Origin: Rhizobium sp. NLR16a
GTDB lineage: Bacteria > Pseudomonadota > Alphaproteobacteria > Rhizobiales > Rhizobiaceae
Assembly: GCF_017948245.1 (NCBI RefSeq)
Contig: NZ_CP072866.1
Coordinates: 372,001 to 436,000, forward strand
DNA: 64,000 nt
Reading direction: 5' to 3'
The notes below the pieces were generated by a model that was given only the letters and a program-made list of their open reading frames with translations, did no database searches and was not told the DNA's origin. The position numbers were made by a program, and so were the translations under genes. Within the stretch, counting starts at the first letter, position 1; each line of letters begins with the position of its first letter. Positions 11,022 to 19,771 of this stretch are shown in pieces.

Positions 11022-12115
11022 AACTTTCCACCGTCAACAAGTCGTATGGCGCCGTCAAAATCCTGCATGACGTCGAACTCGACATCAAGGACGGCGAGTT
11101 CGTCGTCTTCGTCGGTCCGTCGGGGTGCGGCAAGTCAACCCTTTTGCGCATCATCGCGGGCCTTGAGGAGGTGACTTCGGGCGCAATCGCGATCGGTGGA
11201 CGCGACGTCAGCGCGCTGTCGCCGGCCGAGCGCAAGATCGCGATGGTCTTCCAGTCCTATGCGCTCTATCCGCATATGAGCGTACGCAAGAATCTTGCTT
11301 TCGGCCTGGAAAATTTGAAGTTCAAACGTGCCGAAATCGAGGCGCGCATTGCCGAGGCGGCCAGGATGCTGGCGATCGAACCGTATCTCGACCGACGTCC
11401 GAAGCAGCTTTCGGGCGGCCAGCGCCAGCGCGTGGCGATCGGCCGGGCGATCGTGCGCGAGCCCGACATCTTCCTCTTCGACGAGCCACTGTCGAACCTC
11501 GACGCGGCGCTGCGTGTCCAGACCCGGGCCGAGATCACCAAGCTCCACCGCGACATCAAGACGACGATGATCTACGTTACCCACGATCAGGTCGAGGCGA
11601 TGACCATGGCCGACAAGATTGTCGTTTTACGCGCCGGTCGGATCGAGCAGGTCGGCGCACCGCTGGAGCTCTTCGATCATCCGCGCAATCTCTTCGTCGC
11701 CGGCTTCCTCGGTTCGCCGCGCATGAACATCATCAAGGGCAAGGTCTCGGGCGTCGGCGAAAGCGGCGTCGTCGTCGATGTCGGCAACGGCGGCACAATC
11801 GTCAGCAGTGTCGATCCAGCCGGCATTGCGGTCGGTCGGTCGGTTGTTGCCGGTATCCGGCCAGCGCATTTCACCCGCTCCAGCGAGCGCGGCCTGCCAT
11901 TCGTCGTGCAGTATCACGAAGGGCTCGGGACCGAGACCTATGTCTATGGAAATCTCGCCGGGCAAGACGATCAGATCATCATCCATGAAGCCGGCCATTT
12001 CGCGCCGGTTTCCGGCGACCGGATCATGATCGATGCCGATCCGGCCCGCGTTCATCTGTTCGATCCCGAAAGCGGCCTGGCCTTTGGCAGACGGTCCGGG
12101 CAGAGGAGGCGCTGA
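11009..12115 (+). CDS. ABC sugar transporter ATP-binding protein (UgpC/MalK type)
   Basis: This 368-residue ATPase drives import by the two permeases that follow. Walker A is GPSGCGKS (about residues 36-43), the signature is LSGGQRQR, and Walker B is IFLFDEPLSNLD, followed by the switch His in YVTHDQ. The C-terminal third (from about residue 240) has the TOBE-type regulatory fold found in MalK and UgpC. It overlaps the GH28-like gene by 13 bases and ends one base before the next start codon. Order and spacing show that enzymes and transporter are one transcription unit, which ties substrate uptake to its intracellular breakdown. Confidence 0.95.
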   Translation: MAELKLSTVNKSYGAVKILHDVELDIKDGEFVVFVGPSGCGKSTLLRIIAGLEEVTSGAIAIGGRDVSALSPAERKIAMVFQSYALYPHMSVRKNLAFGLENLKFKRAEIEARIAEAARMLAIEPYLDRRPKQLSGGQRQRVAIGRAIVREPDIFLFDEPLSNLDAALRVQTRAEITKLHRDIKTTMIYVTHDQVEAMTMADKIVVLRAGRIEQVGAPLELFDHPRNLFVAGFLGSPRMNIIKGKVSGVGESGVVVDVGNGGTIVSSVDPAGIAVGRSVVAGIRPAHFTRSSERGLPFVVQYHEGLGTETYVYGNLAGQDDQIIIHEAGHFAPVSGDRIMIDADPARVHLFDPESGLAFGRRSGQRRR

Positions 12116-12116
12116 T

Positions 12117-13112
12117 ATGGCAGAGCTCACGGCCGGTACGTTGCTGTCTCAGACAGGCGAAACGGCGATGAGGGTGGTCGAGGCGCCGATGAATGCGATC
12201 GAGCGTCTGTTCGGCCGCAAGCGGATGCCATGGCTGTTCCTGGCGCCGAACCTCATCCTGTTCGCCATCTTCACCTTCCTTCCCATCGCCATCGCCGTTG
12301 GCTACGCCTTCACGGGCGGCACCAATCTCTTCGTCTCCGACCGGCCGTTCGTCGGTCTCGACAACTTCCGCACCCTGCTTTCCTGCGGCAATTATCTGCA
12401 GCCCGGAACCTGCCAGGAATCGCTGTTCTGGACGGCGGTGTGGAACACGCTTTGGTTCGTGGCCTTCAACGTCATCGCCACATTGCTGGTGGCGTTGATC
12501 ACGGCGCTGATCCTCAATCGGGCGATCTTGGCGCGTGGCTTCTTCCGAGCGATGTTCTTCTATCCGGTTCTGCTGTCTCCCGTCGTCATCGGCCTGATCT
12601 GGAAGTGGTTCCTCGATCGCAACGGCCTGCTGAACGCCTTCTTTCAGATGCTTGGTGTTCCGCCCGAGATCTTCCTGCTCGACGTTGGCTGGTCGCGCTT
12701 TTTTGTCGTGGTCGTGTCGGTCTGGTTCCATATGGGCTTTTACACGTTGATCCTGCTCGCCGGCCTCCAGGCGATCCCGAAAGATCTCTATGAAGCCGCG
12801 TCCATCGATGCCGCTTCACCGCGCCGCACGCTGTTCAGGATCACGCTTCCACTTCTTGCCCCGAACCTGCTGGTCGTATTCATCCTTCTGATGATCAAGT
12901 CGGTGCAGATCTTTGACGAAGCCTGGGTTCTGACCAATGGCGGCGGCCCGGGCACGGCCAACAGCTTCATCGTCCAATATATCTACCAGATGGCCTTCGG
13001 CAGCGATCTTCGTCTCTTCGGGCTTGCCTCCGCCGCCTCGGTTCTCATGGGGCTGGTGCTTCTGGTTCTCACCCTCATACAGCTGCGCCTCGGCAAGCGG
13101 ATGGAGTCCTGA
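12117..13112 (+). CDS. ABC sugar transporter permease 1 (MalF-like)
   Basis: This 331-residue inner-membrane protein has about six membrane segments, starting with WLFLAPNLILFAIFTFLPIAIAV. The coupling EAA loop is EAASIDAASPRRTLFRITLPLL, which docks to the ATPase. An in-frame ATG exists at 12033, but the start at 12117 is chosen because GAGGAGG lies seven bases upstream and the gene then begins just after the ATPase stop. A short loop with two Cys residues (SCGNYLQPGTC) sits in the first periplasmic region. It works with the next gene as a heterodimeric pore for the oligosaccharide presented by the divergent binding protein. Confidence 0.93.
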   Translation: MAELTAGTLLSQTGETAMRVVEAPMNAIERLFGRKRMPWLFLAPNLILFAIFTFLPIAIAVGYAFTGGTNLFVSDRPFVGLDNFRTLLSCGNYLQPGTCQESLFWTAVWNTLWFVAFNVIATLLVALITALILNRAILARGFFRAMFFYPVLLSPVVIGLIWKWFLDRNGLLNAFFQMLGVPPEIFLLDVGWSRFFVVVVSVWFHMGFYTLILLAGLQAIPKDLYEAASIDAASPRRTLFRITLPLLAPNLLVVFILLMIKSVQIFDEAWVLTNGGGPGTANSFIVQYIYQMAFGSDLRLFGLASAASVLMGLVLLVLTLIQLRLGKRMES

Positions 13113-13113
13113 G

Positions 13114-14160
13114 ATGAACCCGATCAGTTTTCTCTCACGCACACGCCGGGCCGGACGCATCGATATCACCGATATCTTGTCATGGGTCTGGCTGATCGGC
13201 GGAACGCTCGCCGTGCTCATTCCCGTCGTCTGGGCAGGCCTCTCCTCGCTGAAGCCGGCGGCCGAGATCACCCGCTTTCCGCCGTCGCTGCTTCCGCGGG
13301 CGGCCGTGGAGCAGACCGTGCCCGGATTCGACAAGCCTCTCAGCCTTTGGAACGTAACGATTGATGGCCAGCAGCGTGAAATGGCCATGGTGCGGCGCAT
13401 CGGTCTCAAGGCGCAGATGGTCGATCCTGCAAATCCGGGGCAACCGATCGGTGTCGATGTCAAGGGAATCACGCCGGTGCAGCATCTGACCGTTGCCACC
13501 GAGAACTACACCGATCCGTTGACGCGCTTCAACTTCCTGACCTTCCTGAAAAATTCGGTCTTCGTCACCGTGGTTGCGACGCTGCTGACGCTTGTTGTCA
13601 ACGCCATGGCTGCCTTTGCGCTGTCGAAATACAAATTTCGCGGTGACACGACTGTGTTCGTCATCATCATCTCGACGCTGATGATCCCGCTCGCCGTCGT
13701 CATGGTCCCGGCCTATCTCGTCATTGTCGGGGTCGGGCTCGCCGACAATCTCTGGGGTGTCATCCTGCCGACCGTCGCCTCGCCGACGGCCGTTTTCCTG
13801 CTGCGGCAATATATGCTGACCATACCGGACGAACTGATCGAGGCGGCACGCGTCGATGCGGCGAGCGAATTCTGCATCTTCTGGCGGATCATCCTGCCGC
13901 TGACGGCGCCGGCGCTTGCCGTGCTGGCGATCTTTTCCGTGCTCTGGCGTTGGAACGATTTCCTCTGGCCGCTCATCGTCCTCAACAGCCGCGAGAATTT
14001 CACCCTGCAGGTCGGGCTCAACGCCTTCCAGGGAGAGTTCTCGGTGCAGTGGCACTATATCCTGGCGATGACGTTCCTCAGCTTGTTGCCGGTCACCGTC
14101 GTCTTCCTGTTCCTGCAGAAATACATCACCACAGGCATTGCCGGTACGGGAATGAAGTGA
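13114..14160 (+). CDS. ABC sugar transporter permease 2 (MalG-like)
   Basis: This 348-residue permease starts at the ATG one base after the stop of permease 1. The first membrane segment is VWLIGGTLAVLIPVVWAGLSSL. A periplasmic stretch of about 120 residues follows before the core of five segments. The EAA loop is EAARVDAASEFCIFWRIILPLT, and the tail ends LQKYITTGIAGTGMK, as usual for this class. It completes the pectin-oligomer ABC importer. It is the last gene of the operon; the next gene, a ROK regulator, lies on the other strand. Confidence 0.93.
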   Translation: MNPISFLSRTRRAGRIDITDILSWVWLIGGTLAVLIPVVWAGLSSLKPAAEITRFPPSLLPRAAVEQTVPGFDKPLSLWNVTIDGQQREMAMVRRIGLKAQMVDPANPGQPIGVDVKGITPVQHLTVATENYTDPLTRFNFLTFLKNSVFVTVVATLLTLVVNAMAAFALSKYKFRGDTTVFVIIISTLMIPLAVVMVPAYLVIVGVGLADNLWGVILPTVASPTAVFLLRQYMLTIPDELIEAARVDAASEFCIFWRIILPLTAPALAVLAIFSVLWRWNDFLWPLIVLNSRENFTLQVGLNAFQGEFSVQWHYILAMTFLSLLPVTVVFLFLQKYITTGIAGTGMK

Positions 14161-14297
14161 ACGAATCCTGGCGCGCGGCACCGATTGGGGTCGAGGCGAG
14201 GAAACCTCCAAGGATTTAAGTCTGCCTTTCCGATTTCGTCGCGCCAGCTTCAGTCCTATTTGGATCGGAGCCGTGCAGGATTAACTGGCAGAGGCCA

Positions 14298-15449
14298 TCA
14301 CAACACGGTTTCGAATAGCGGGATCAATGCTGCGCCGATCGCGCCGGGGGCATCGATGATCTGGGCCACTGCGAGCTGCGGGATGTCGCGCAAGGCGCCA
14401 TGCCGAGGCAGATTGTTGAATTCGGTGCGTTTGATCAACATTCTCGCAAGCGAATGTGGAAGCTCGCCGCCAAGCACGATCAATGCCGGGTCGAAGATCG
14501 CGCAGATCGCGTTGATGGCACGATTGTGGGCCGGAGTGACGCGGTCGATCCATTCCTCGACACCATCCCACTCCACCATATTTTCGTCCTTCAGATCCCT
14601 CAGGGTCAGGCCGCTGCGCCCCTTGCCGCGAAGATGCTCGAGCAGCTGGTTGAGAGCGGGGCGATCATCGTAGTCCTGACGCCCGAAAAGAACGGAGATT
14701 TCGCCGGCATTTCCGAAACTGCCGCGAAACGGCATGCCGCCGGAGACAAGGCCGCCGCCATAGCCATGAAGGTGGGCGATATAGGCAAAATCGGCAACGT
14801 CACGCCCGACGCCGAAAATTGCTTCCGCCAAGGCCGCAGTCCTGGCGACATTGTCCGCCCAGACCGGCAGGCCAAGCCGCTCCCCAAGCAATGGCGCCAG
14901 GTCGATCAGCGACCAATGGGCCAGCGGCAGGGGACAATTGAAAGCCGTATCCAGCATGCGATGGCCGGAGACTGCAAGGCCGACGCCGAGGATGTCGCGC
15001 CGCTTGGCGCCGCGCCGGGCGAGGATCTGTTCGACGGCTGCTTCGATCCGCTCCATTTCCAGGGATAGCGACGAGCCGGCCTGGGGAATTTCCATATTGT
15101 CCAACGGTTCGCCGAAACCCATGAGGCAAAGGCCAATCGTTCCGACGTTGATGGAGATGCCGAGCGTCAGACACCACTCCCTTCGCAGTGTCAGCTCCGG
15201 ACTTGGTGGACCGGCGCGCCGGTTTTCCGATTGGGAAAAGACGACCATTCCCCGATCATGAAGCCGGCCGACGATTCTGTGCAGCGATTGCTGAGTGAGA
15301 TCGAGTGGGTCGGTCAGGCTGGAGCGCTCGATGCCGGGCGACTTCCAGATCAACCGCAAAAGGTCCCGTTCGTTACGGGAGGCCACTCTCGCGGGCTCTG
15401 TGTCTCGCAGGAAATGTGGGGCAACGTGGTCCAGCGGAGCGTACTTCAT
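14298..15449 (-). CDS. ROK-family transcriptional regulator
   Basis: This 383-residue protein begins with a winged helix (NERDLLRLIWKSPGIERSSLTDPLDLTQQSLHRIVGRLHDRGMVVF), followed by a ROK (repressor, ORF, kinase) domain. The usual sugar-kinase phosphate loop DxGGT is not evident: the region reads TLGISINVGTIGLCLMG. This suits a sugar-responsive regulator rather than a kinase. The ROK zinc motif CxCGxxGC is also absent. It is convergent with the pectin ABC operon and divergent from an AraC gene, so it may regulate either, but no operator can be assigned. The start is uncertain; internal GTG codons are possible. Confidence 0.85.
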   Translation of the reverse strand: MKYAPLDHVAPHFLRDTEPARVASRNERDLLRLIWKSPGIERSSLTDPLDLTQQSLHRIVGRLHDRGMVVFSQSENRRAGPPSPELTLRREWCLTLGISINVGTIGLCLMGFGEPLDNMEIPQAGSSLSLEMERIEAAVEQILARRGAKRRDILGVGLAVSGHRMLDTAFNCPLPLAHWSLIDLAPLLGERLGLPVWADNVARTAALAEAIFGVGRDVADFAYIAHLHGYGGGLVSGGMPFRGSFGNAGEISVLFGRQDYDDRPALNQLLEHLRGKGRSGLTLRDLKDENMVEWDGVEEWIDRVTPAHNRAINAICAIFDPALIVLGGELPHSLARMLIKRTEFNNLPRHGALRDIPQLAVAQIIDAPGAIGAALIPLFETVL

Positions 15450-15617
15450 TTTCCAAACATATTGATTTACACTGTAAGTGTGAAGCAGGTGGAGGGGACG
15501 CTTTGCTTCTGCGGGGCAACGAAATCATCCGTGGTTTTGCCGGTCCTGCTTAACCCATCAAGATTGGCCAGACCAGTCGCGATGATGTCAGGCGGCAGAA
15601 GAAAAGAACCGAGCGGC

Positions 15618-16646
15618 ATGGATGCGTTAACACGGGAGAAAATGGCAATTGCCGAGCATCGTGGTTATGGATTCGAGCCCACGCATGGAGGCACCAGCTT
15701 CGAATCAATGGTTCAGGCCTTTACGGCTGGTTACGGCGTTTTCGGCGCACAGCCGTTGAAGGATGACCGAAAATTCGCCTGGGCCGCGGATCTGAGAAGG
15801 ACCGAGGCGCTCACGGTGCTTCATTCGGTCTATCAGAGTTCCTGGACGATCCGGACGCTTGATGACTCTCCGCAGCATCTCGCGTTTTTCATGCCCCACA
15901 CAGGCTCTTTTCGACTGTCGATAGGAAAGAGAACGGTCGAAAGCGGCGCCGGTTACTTTCTCATGGCCAACAATCACGAAGTCGGCGATCGTGTGGTCCA
16001 GGGAGGACCGCACCGCTCGGACGCCCTTTTTCTGGACTGGAAGGTTGTGAAAAGGGTCCTCGCCTCGCTGGTGGAAAAGCCCCTCTCGGAGTCGTTCGAT
16101 CTCGACCCGATTCTCGATCGCGCGACGCAGTCAGGCCAACTGATCGGCAATCTGCTCCAGACGATCGTGCAGGGCATGCGCGGCGCCGGTCCGTTGCTAT
16201 CCTCGCCTCTTGCCGCAGCCGCGATGAGCGAAACTCTTGCTCACCTCGTGATCCGATTTGGCCGGCATCGGTTTTCCGATCATCTGGAAAAAAAGAAAGT
16301 ACCGTTGATTGCACCTTGGCATGTCCGACGCGCTATCGACTACATGCATGCCAATATCGCGGAACCTATCACCATGACGATGGTTGCCGATGGCGTCGGC
16401 GTTTCGCTACGGGCGCTGCAAACGGGCTTCAAGGCCTTCAGGGGAACCTCACCGGCCGGCTACCTCCGCACGATCCGGCTGCAGGCGGCCCGCGAGCAGC
16501 TGCGGGATCCGACAAACCAGCAATCTGTCCGCGAAATCTGCGCGATCTGGGGTTTTGCGCATGCCGGCAGGTTCTCCATCATCTACCGCAGCACTTTTGG
16601 TGAAAGTCCGAGGGATACGCGGTTACGGGCTGAGCGATTGCGGTGA
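15618..16646 (+). CDS. AraC-family transcriptional regulator
   Basis: The last 100 residues of this roughly 342-residue protein form the double helix-turn-helix of AraC proteins: IDYMHANIAEPITMTMVADGVGVSLRALQTGFKAFRGTSPAGYLRTIRL, then VREICAIWGFAHAGRFSIIYRSTFGESP. The N-terminal part resembles the AraC-binding-domain-like sensor of proteins such as FeaR/OxyR-unrelated activators (MPHTGSFRLSIGKRTVESGAGYFLMANN). The open frame extends up to 15231 into the ROK promoter region. The ATG at 15618 gives a normal family length, but its ribosome site is weak; 15582 and 15642 are alternatives. Such proteins usually activate catabolic genes. The target is unknown. Confidence 0.85.
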   Translation: MDALTREKMAIAEHRGYGFEPTHGGTSFESMVQAFTAGYGVFGAQPLKDDRKFAWAADLRRTEALTVLHSVYQSSWTIRTLDDSPQHLAFFMPHTGSFRLSIGKRTVESGAGYFLMANNHEVGDRVVQGGPHRSDALFLDWKVVKRVLASLVEKPLSESFDLDPILDRATQSGQLIGNLLQTIVQGMRGAGPLLSSPLAAAAMSETLAHLVIRFGRHRFSDHLEKKKVPLIAPWHVRRAIDYMHANIAEPITMTMVADGVGVSLRALQTGFKAFRGTSPAGYLRTIRLQAAREQLRDPTNQQSVREICAIWGFAHAGRFSIIYRSTFGESPRDTRLRAERLR

Positions 16647-16805
16647 ATGAGTTTCTACATTCTCCCAGGTGAGATGATGGAGCCGGCACATACATGAATC
16701 CCCGGTCTCCCGGGCAGTCCCTATGGCGTGATGTTTCTTCTCGACGCGGCGGAGCTCGATGCATTGCTGAGAGGTCGCGCCTTCTGCATTCTCCGACGGC
16801 TGGGA

Positions 16806-17843
16806 TCACGGAGGCGGCGCGATGCTGCCGCGCAGGACGAGATGGCAGCCGAGCTCCAGGCGATGGGCCGGCCGTTGCGGATCATTGGCGATCAGCCGCT
16901 GTTCGATGAGCGCGAGCGCTGCCGCCCCGAGACGGTCGGTCGGCACGCTCACGGTGGAGAGCGGCGGGCGGCTGAACTCGCCGGGAACGATGTCGTCGAA
17001 GCCGAGCACAGATATCGCGTCGGGCACGCGTATGTCGCGATCGGCCAATGCCTTCAGGCAGCCGAGCGCCAGATTGTCGGCCGCGCAGAAGACGGCGGTT
17101 GCGCCTTTCAGCGCGGCGTCGCGATCGAGCAGCGCGTTGACGGCCGCTTCGCCATGCCGGGGCTCATATCCCTCGGCTTCGATGATCATGTCCTTCGGCA
17201 CCGGAAGCTGTGCGGCCAAATAAGCATCGGAAAAACCGTCATACCGGCGCTGGATGGTCGTTCGGCCCTTCCAGGTCAGATGCAGGATCCGGCGGTGGCC
17301 GAGCGCCAGGAGGTGCTCGATGCCGAGCCGTGCGCCGAAGCGGTTTTCTGGCGTCACCGTATCGACCAGCATGGCGGGATCCTCGCCGTTGACGATGACG
17401 ACGGGCATGTCAGCCGAGGCGAGGCTGCGGATGAGTTCGGGCTGATCGTCGTTCAGCACCACGATACCGTCAGCGCGTTCTGCTATCGCAATCTGCCTGA
17501 CTTCGGCGCCGTCGATGCGCCGGCCGCTGCTGACATAGGGTACGATCCGGATGCCTCGACGCTCGCATTCCCTGCGAAGACCGTTGAGAATCGTCCAGCT
17601 CACCAGATTGAGGTCGCTCTCCGGGGCGGCATCGACAGGAATGGCGAGAAGCAGAACGTGCAAGGCGGCAATCGTCGCCTTTTTTCTGCGGCGATCGAGA
17701 TAACCGAGCCGTTTTGCCGAATCCAGCACTCTTTCCCGCACCTCGATCGTGAGCGGCGCAGTTCCGTTCAGGGCGTGCGAGGCCGTGCTCAGCGACACGT
17801 CGGCATCGCGTGCGACATCTTTGAGATTGACTTTACGTTCCAC
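16806..17843 (-). CDS. LacI-family transcriptional regulator
   Basis: This 345-residue repressor has an N-terminal LacI helix-turn-helix (VNLKDVARDADVSLSTASHALNG) with the hinge helix RERVLDSAKRLGY, then a periplasmic-binding-protein-like sensor domain with DGIVVLNDDQPELIR, AVFCAADNLALGCLKALADRDIRVPDAISVLGFDDI and PLSTVSVPTDRLG. It starts with a GTG. It is the only LacI protein in the window, and the two palindromes flanking the pectin-locus divergent promoter are LacI-like, so it is the best candidate for their repressor. In its own upstream region, ATGTTTTCACAT at about 17893-17904 is a related but weaker dyad that could mediate autoregulation. Confidence 0.92.
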   Translation of the reverse strand: MERKVNLKDVARDADVSLSTASHALNGTAPLTIEVRERVLDSAKRLGYLDRRRKKATIAALHVLLLAIPVDAAPESDLNLVSWTILNGLRRECERRGIRIVPYVSSGRRIDGAEVRQIAIAERADGIVVLNDDQPELIRSLASADMPVVIVNGEDPAMLVDTVTPENRFGARLGIEHLLALGHRRILHLTWKGRTTIQRRYDGFSDAYLAAQLPVPKDMIIEAEGYEPRHGEAAVNALLDRDAALKGATAVFCAADNLALGCLKALADRDIRVPDAISVLGFDDIVPGEFSRPPLSTVSVPTDRLGAAALALIEQRLIANDPQRPAHRLELGCHLVLRGSIAPPP

Positions 17844-17956
17844 TTTTTCCGCCGCGAATTCAGATCGTACCTTCGAAGCATAAGCTAACTTGATGTTTTC
17901 ACATAAAGGACTTTAAAAAAGCTATGTGCTTGCGCCGATATTTTCGTCATTCGCAA

Positions 17957-18589
17957 TCAGCGACGTTCGGCAAGCAGCCCGTTGAACAGCAGGTCGAAAT
18001 AGGCGCGCATGAAGGCGTCCTTGTCGGGCGTCGGCACCCGGCGATCATCGAATATCAGCCGCAGAACCGTCGTCGTCAGAATCGGCGCAACCACGATGTC
18101 GGAAAATTCGACAGGAATTTCGCGAAATTCCCCCAACGCAACACCTTCCAGGATGAGAGCGTCGATCCTTGCGATAATCGGCGCGATGAATTCATCGTGG
18201 TGGCGATCGATCAGGTCGGGGAAGCGCTGTCCTTCCGAAATGACCAGACGCGTCAATTCGCGGGTTGTACGATCCTCCGCGATTTGGTCGTAAAGCAGAC
18301 CGAGAATGGACATCAGCCTGTCGGTGGCGCTGCCGCTGAGGCCAGCGGTGATTTCAAGCAGTTCCTGAAAGGGGACGGAGAAGTGACTGATCATGGCTTC
18401 GAAGAGCTTTTCCTTCGTCTCGAAGTAAACGTAGACCGTGCCTTTGGTGACGCCGACCCTGTCTGCGATGTCGTCGACGCGGGCGCCCGTGAACCCGTTT
18501 CTGACGAATTCCTCGAATGCGGCATCCAGGATCTGGATGGGTCGCAGCGCCTTCTGTTCCGCGCGTGTGAGTTTCTTCTGAGCTGTCAT
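17957..18589 (-). CDS. TetR-family transcriptional regulator of the RND pump
   Basis: This 210-residue protein has the N-terminal TetR DNA-binding domain (QILDAAFEEFVRNGFTGARVDDIADRVGVTKGTVYVYFETKEKLFEAMI) and a C-terminal ligand domain of the AefR/AcrR type. It is divergent from a three-gene RND efflux operon. A 20-bp dyad (18641-18660) lies between them, the classical layout for a local repressor of multidrug efflux that is released by a pump substrate. A GAGG ribosome site precedes the ATG at 18589. Confidence 0.92.
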   Translation of the reverse strand: MTAQKKLTRAEQKALRPIQILDAAFEEFVRNGFTGARVDDIADRVGVTKGTVYVYFETKEKLFEAMISHFSVPFQELLEITAGLSGSATDRLMSILGLLYDQIAEDRTTRELTRLVISEGQRFPDLIDRHHDEFIAPIIARIDALILEGVALGEFREIPVEFSDIVVAPILTTTVLRLIFDDRRVPTPDKDAFMRAYFDLLFNGLLAERR

Positions 18590-18640
18590 TCGTGCCTCGC
18601 CTCCCTTGTCTTGCGCTATCGGTCCTGTGCAAAAGTTTCA

Positions 18641-18660
18641 TTGACTAATCCGTCAGTCAA
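18641..18660. promoter_or_regulatory. Probable TetR operator between regulator and efflux operon
   Basis: TTGACTAATCCGTCAGTCAA has arms TTGACT and AGTCAA. It lies 38 bases before the adaptor start and 52 bases before the TetR start, so one site can control both. Its sequence resembles known AcrR/TtgR-class dyads in which TGAC/GTCA arms face each other. Confidence 0.7.
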
Positions 18661-18697
18661 TTATATAGCAGCTGCCGTTGAGAGCAAGAGGTCAACT

Positions 18698-19771
18698 ATG
18701 AGAACCATTCTGTTCGCCACAGCGATCGTATGCACGATCGGTCTCGTCTCCTGCAGCGAATCGGACGGGCCGAAAGAACCCGGCGCGCGGCAGGTCGGCG
18801 TCGTCGTGGCCAAGTCTGAGCCGCTGAGTGATGGCGGTGCGCTGACGGGAGAGGTGCGCGCCCGGGTCCAGACCGATCTGTCCTTCCGGGTCAGCGGCAA
18901 GATCATCGAACGGCTGGTCGAAGTCGGTCAGTCAGTGAAGGCGGGGCAGGTACTGGCGCGCATCGATCCCGAAGAGCAGAAGGCCGATCTCGATGTGGCC
19001 GCGGCCAATCTTCAGTCGGCTGAAGCCCAGCAGACCCAGGCACAGCTCGCCTTCGACCGTCAGCAGAGCCTGTTTCGGACGCAGGTGACGACGCGCGCCG
19101 CACTCGACCAGGCACAGGAGGCGCTTCTGACCGCGCAGGCCTCGACGAAGTCGGCGCAGGCGCTCTTCGAGACCGCGCAGGACACCCTGTCCTATACGGA
19201 GCTGAAAGCCGATGCCGATGGCGTGATCACCGCCCGCAATGCCGAGGTCGGGCAGGTGGCGCAGGCCGCCCAGGTTGTCTTCACCCTTGCCCATGACGGC
19301 GACAGGGACGCCGTCTTCGAAGTGGTCGAGAGTGCGTTCCTGCGCCCGATCGACGGCGACGGCACCGTGAACCTGCTTGCGAACCCCTCGCAGAAGATCA
19401 CGGCGAAGGTGCGCGAGATATCGCCGACGATCGATTCTTCCACCGGCACCATCAGGGTCAAGGTCGCGATATCGAGCGATGCTCCCATTCCTCTCGGCGC
19501 TCCCGTCGTCGGAAAATTCAACTACGTCCCGCAGGACGTGATCCAGCTGCCCTGGTCGGCAATGACCTCAAAGGACGGCAAACCGGCCGTCTGGATCGTC
19601 GATCCTGCATCCTCTGCGGTTGCGGTGAGAGCGATCGAGGTCGCCCGTTACGAGACCGGCAGCTTCGTCGTCAAGTCGGGCGTGTCGGCGGGAGATGTCG
19701 TGGTGACCGACGGGACCAAATTCCTCAGGCCCGGTGAAACCGTGTCTTATGTCAAGGAAGCATCCAAGTGA
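18698..19771 (+). CDS. RND efflux periplasmic adaptor lipoprotein 1
   Basis: This 357-residue membrane fusion protein has a lipoprotein signal (about 1-19, GLVSCSES with Cys as the lipid site). A lipoyl/biotinyl-like half (FRVSGKIIERLVEVGQSVKAGQVLARIDP) follows, then a coiled-coil hairpin with Gln/Ala-rich repeats (residues about 95-160). The second lipoyl half is TYTELKADADGVITARNAEVGQV-like, followed by the beta barrel. The open frame extends far upstream on this strand, but only the ATG at 18698 has a ribosome site (AAGAGG) and a lipoprotein leader. It heads the operon and overlaps the next adaptor gene by four bases. Adaptors link an inner-membrane pump to an outer-membrane channel; no channel gene is present here. 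Confidence 0.9.
   Translation: MRTILFATAIVCTIGLVSCSESDGPKEPGARQVGVVVAKSEPLSDGGALTGEVRARVQTDLSFRVSGKIIERLVEVGQSVKAGQVLARIDPEEQKADLDVAAANLQSAEAQQTQAQLAFDRQQSLFRTQVTTRAALDQAQEALLTAQASTKSAQALFETAQDTLSYTELKADADGVITARNAEVGQVAQAAQVVFTLAHDGDRDAVFEVVESAFLRPIDGDGTVNLLANPSQKITAKVREISPTIDSSTGTIRVKVAISSDAPIPLGAPVVGKFNYVPQDVIQLPWSAMTSKDGKPAVWIVDPASSAVAVRAIEVARYETGSFVVKSGVSAGDVVVTDGTKFLRPGETVSYVKEASK

Noticed and set aside
17924..18697. Upstream extension of the first adaptor reading frame
   Set aside because: It runs antisense through the TetR gene; the lipoprotein signal and ribosome site place the start at 18698.
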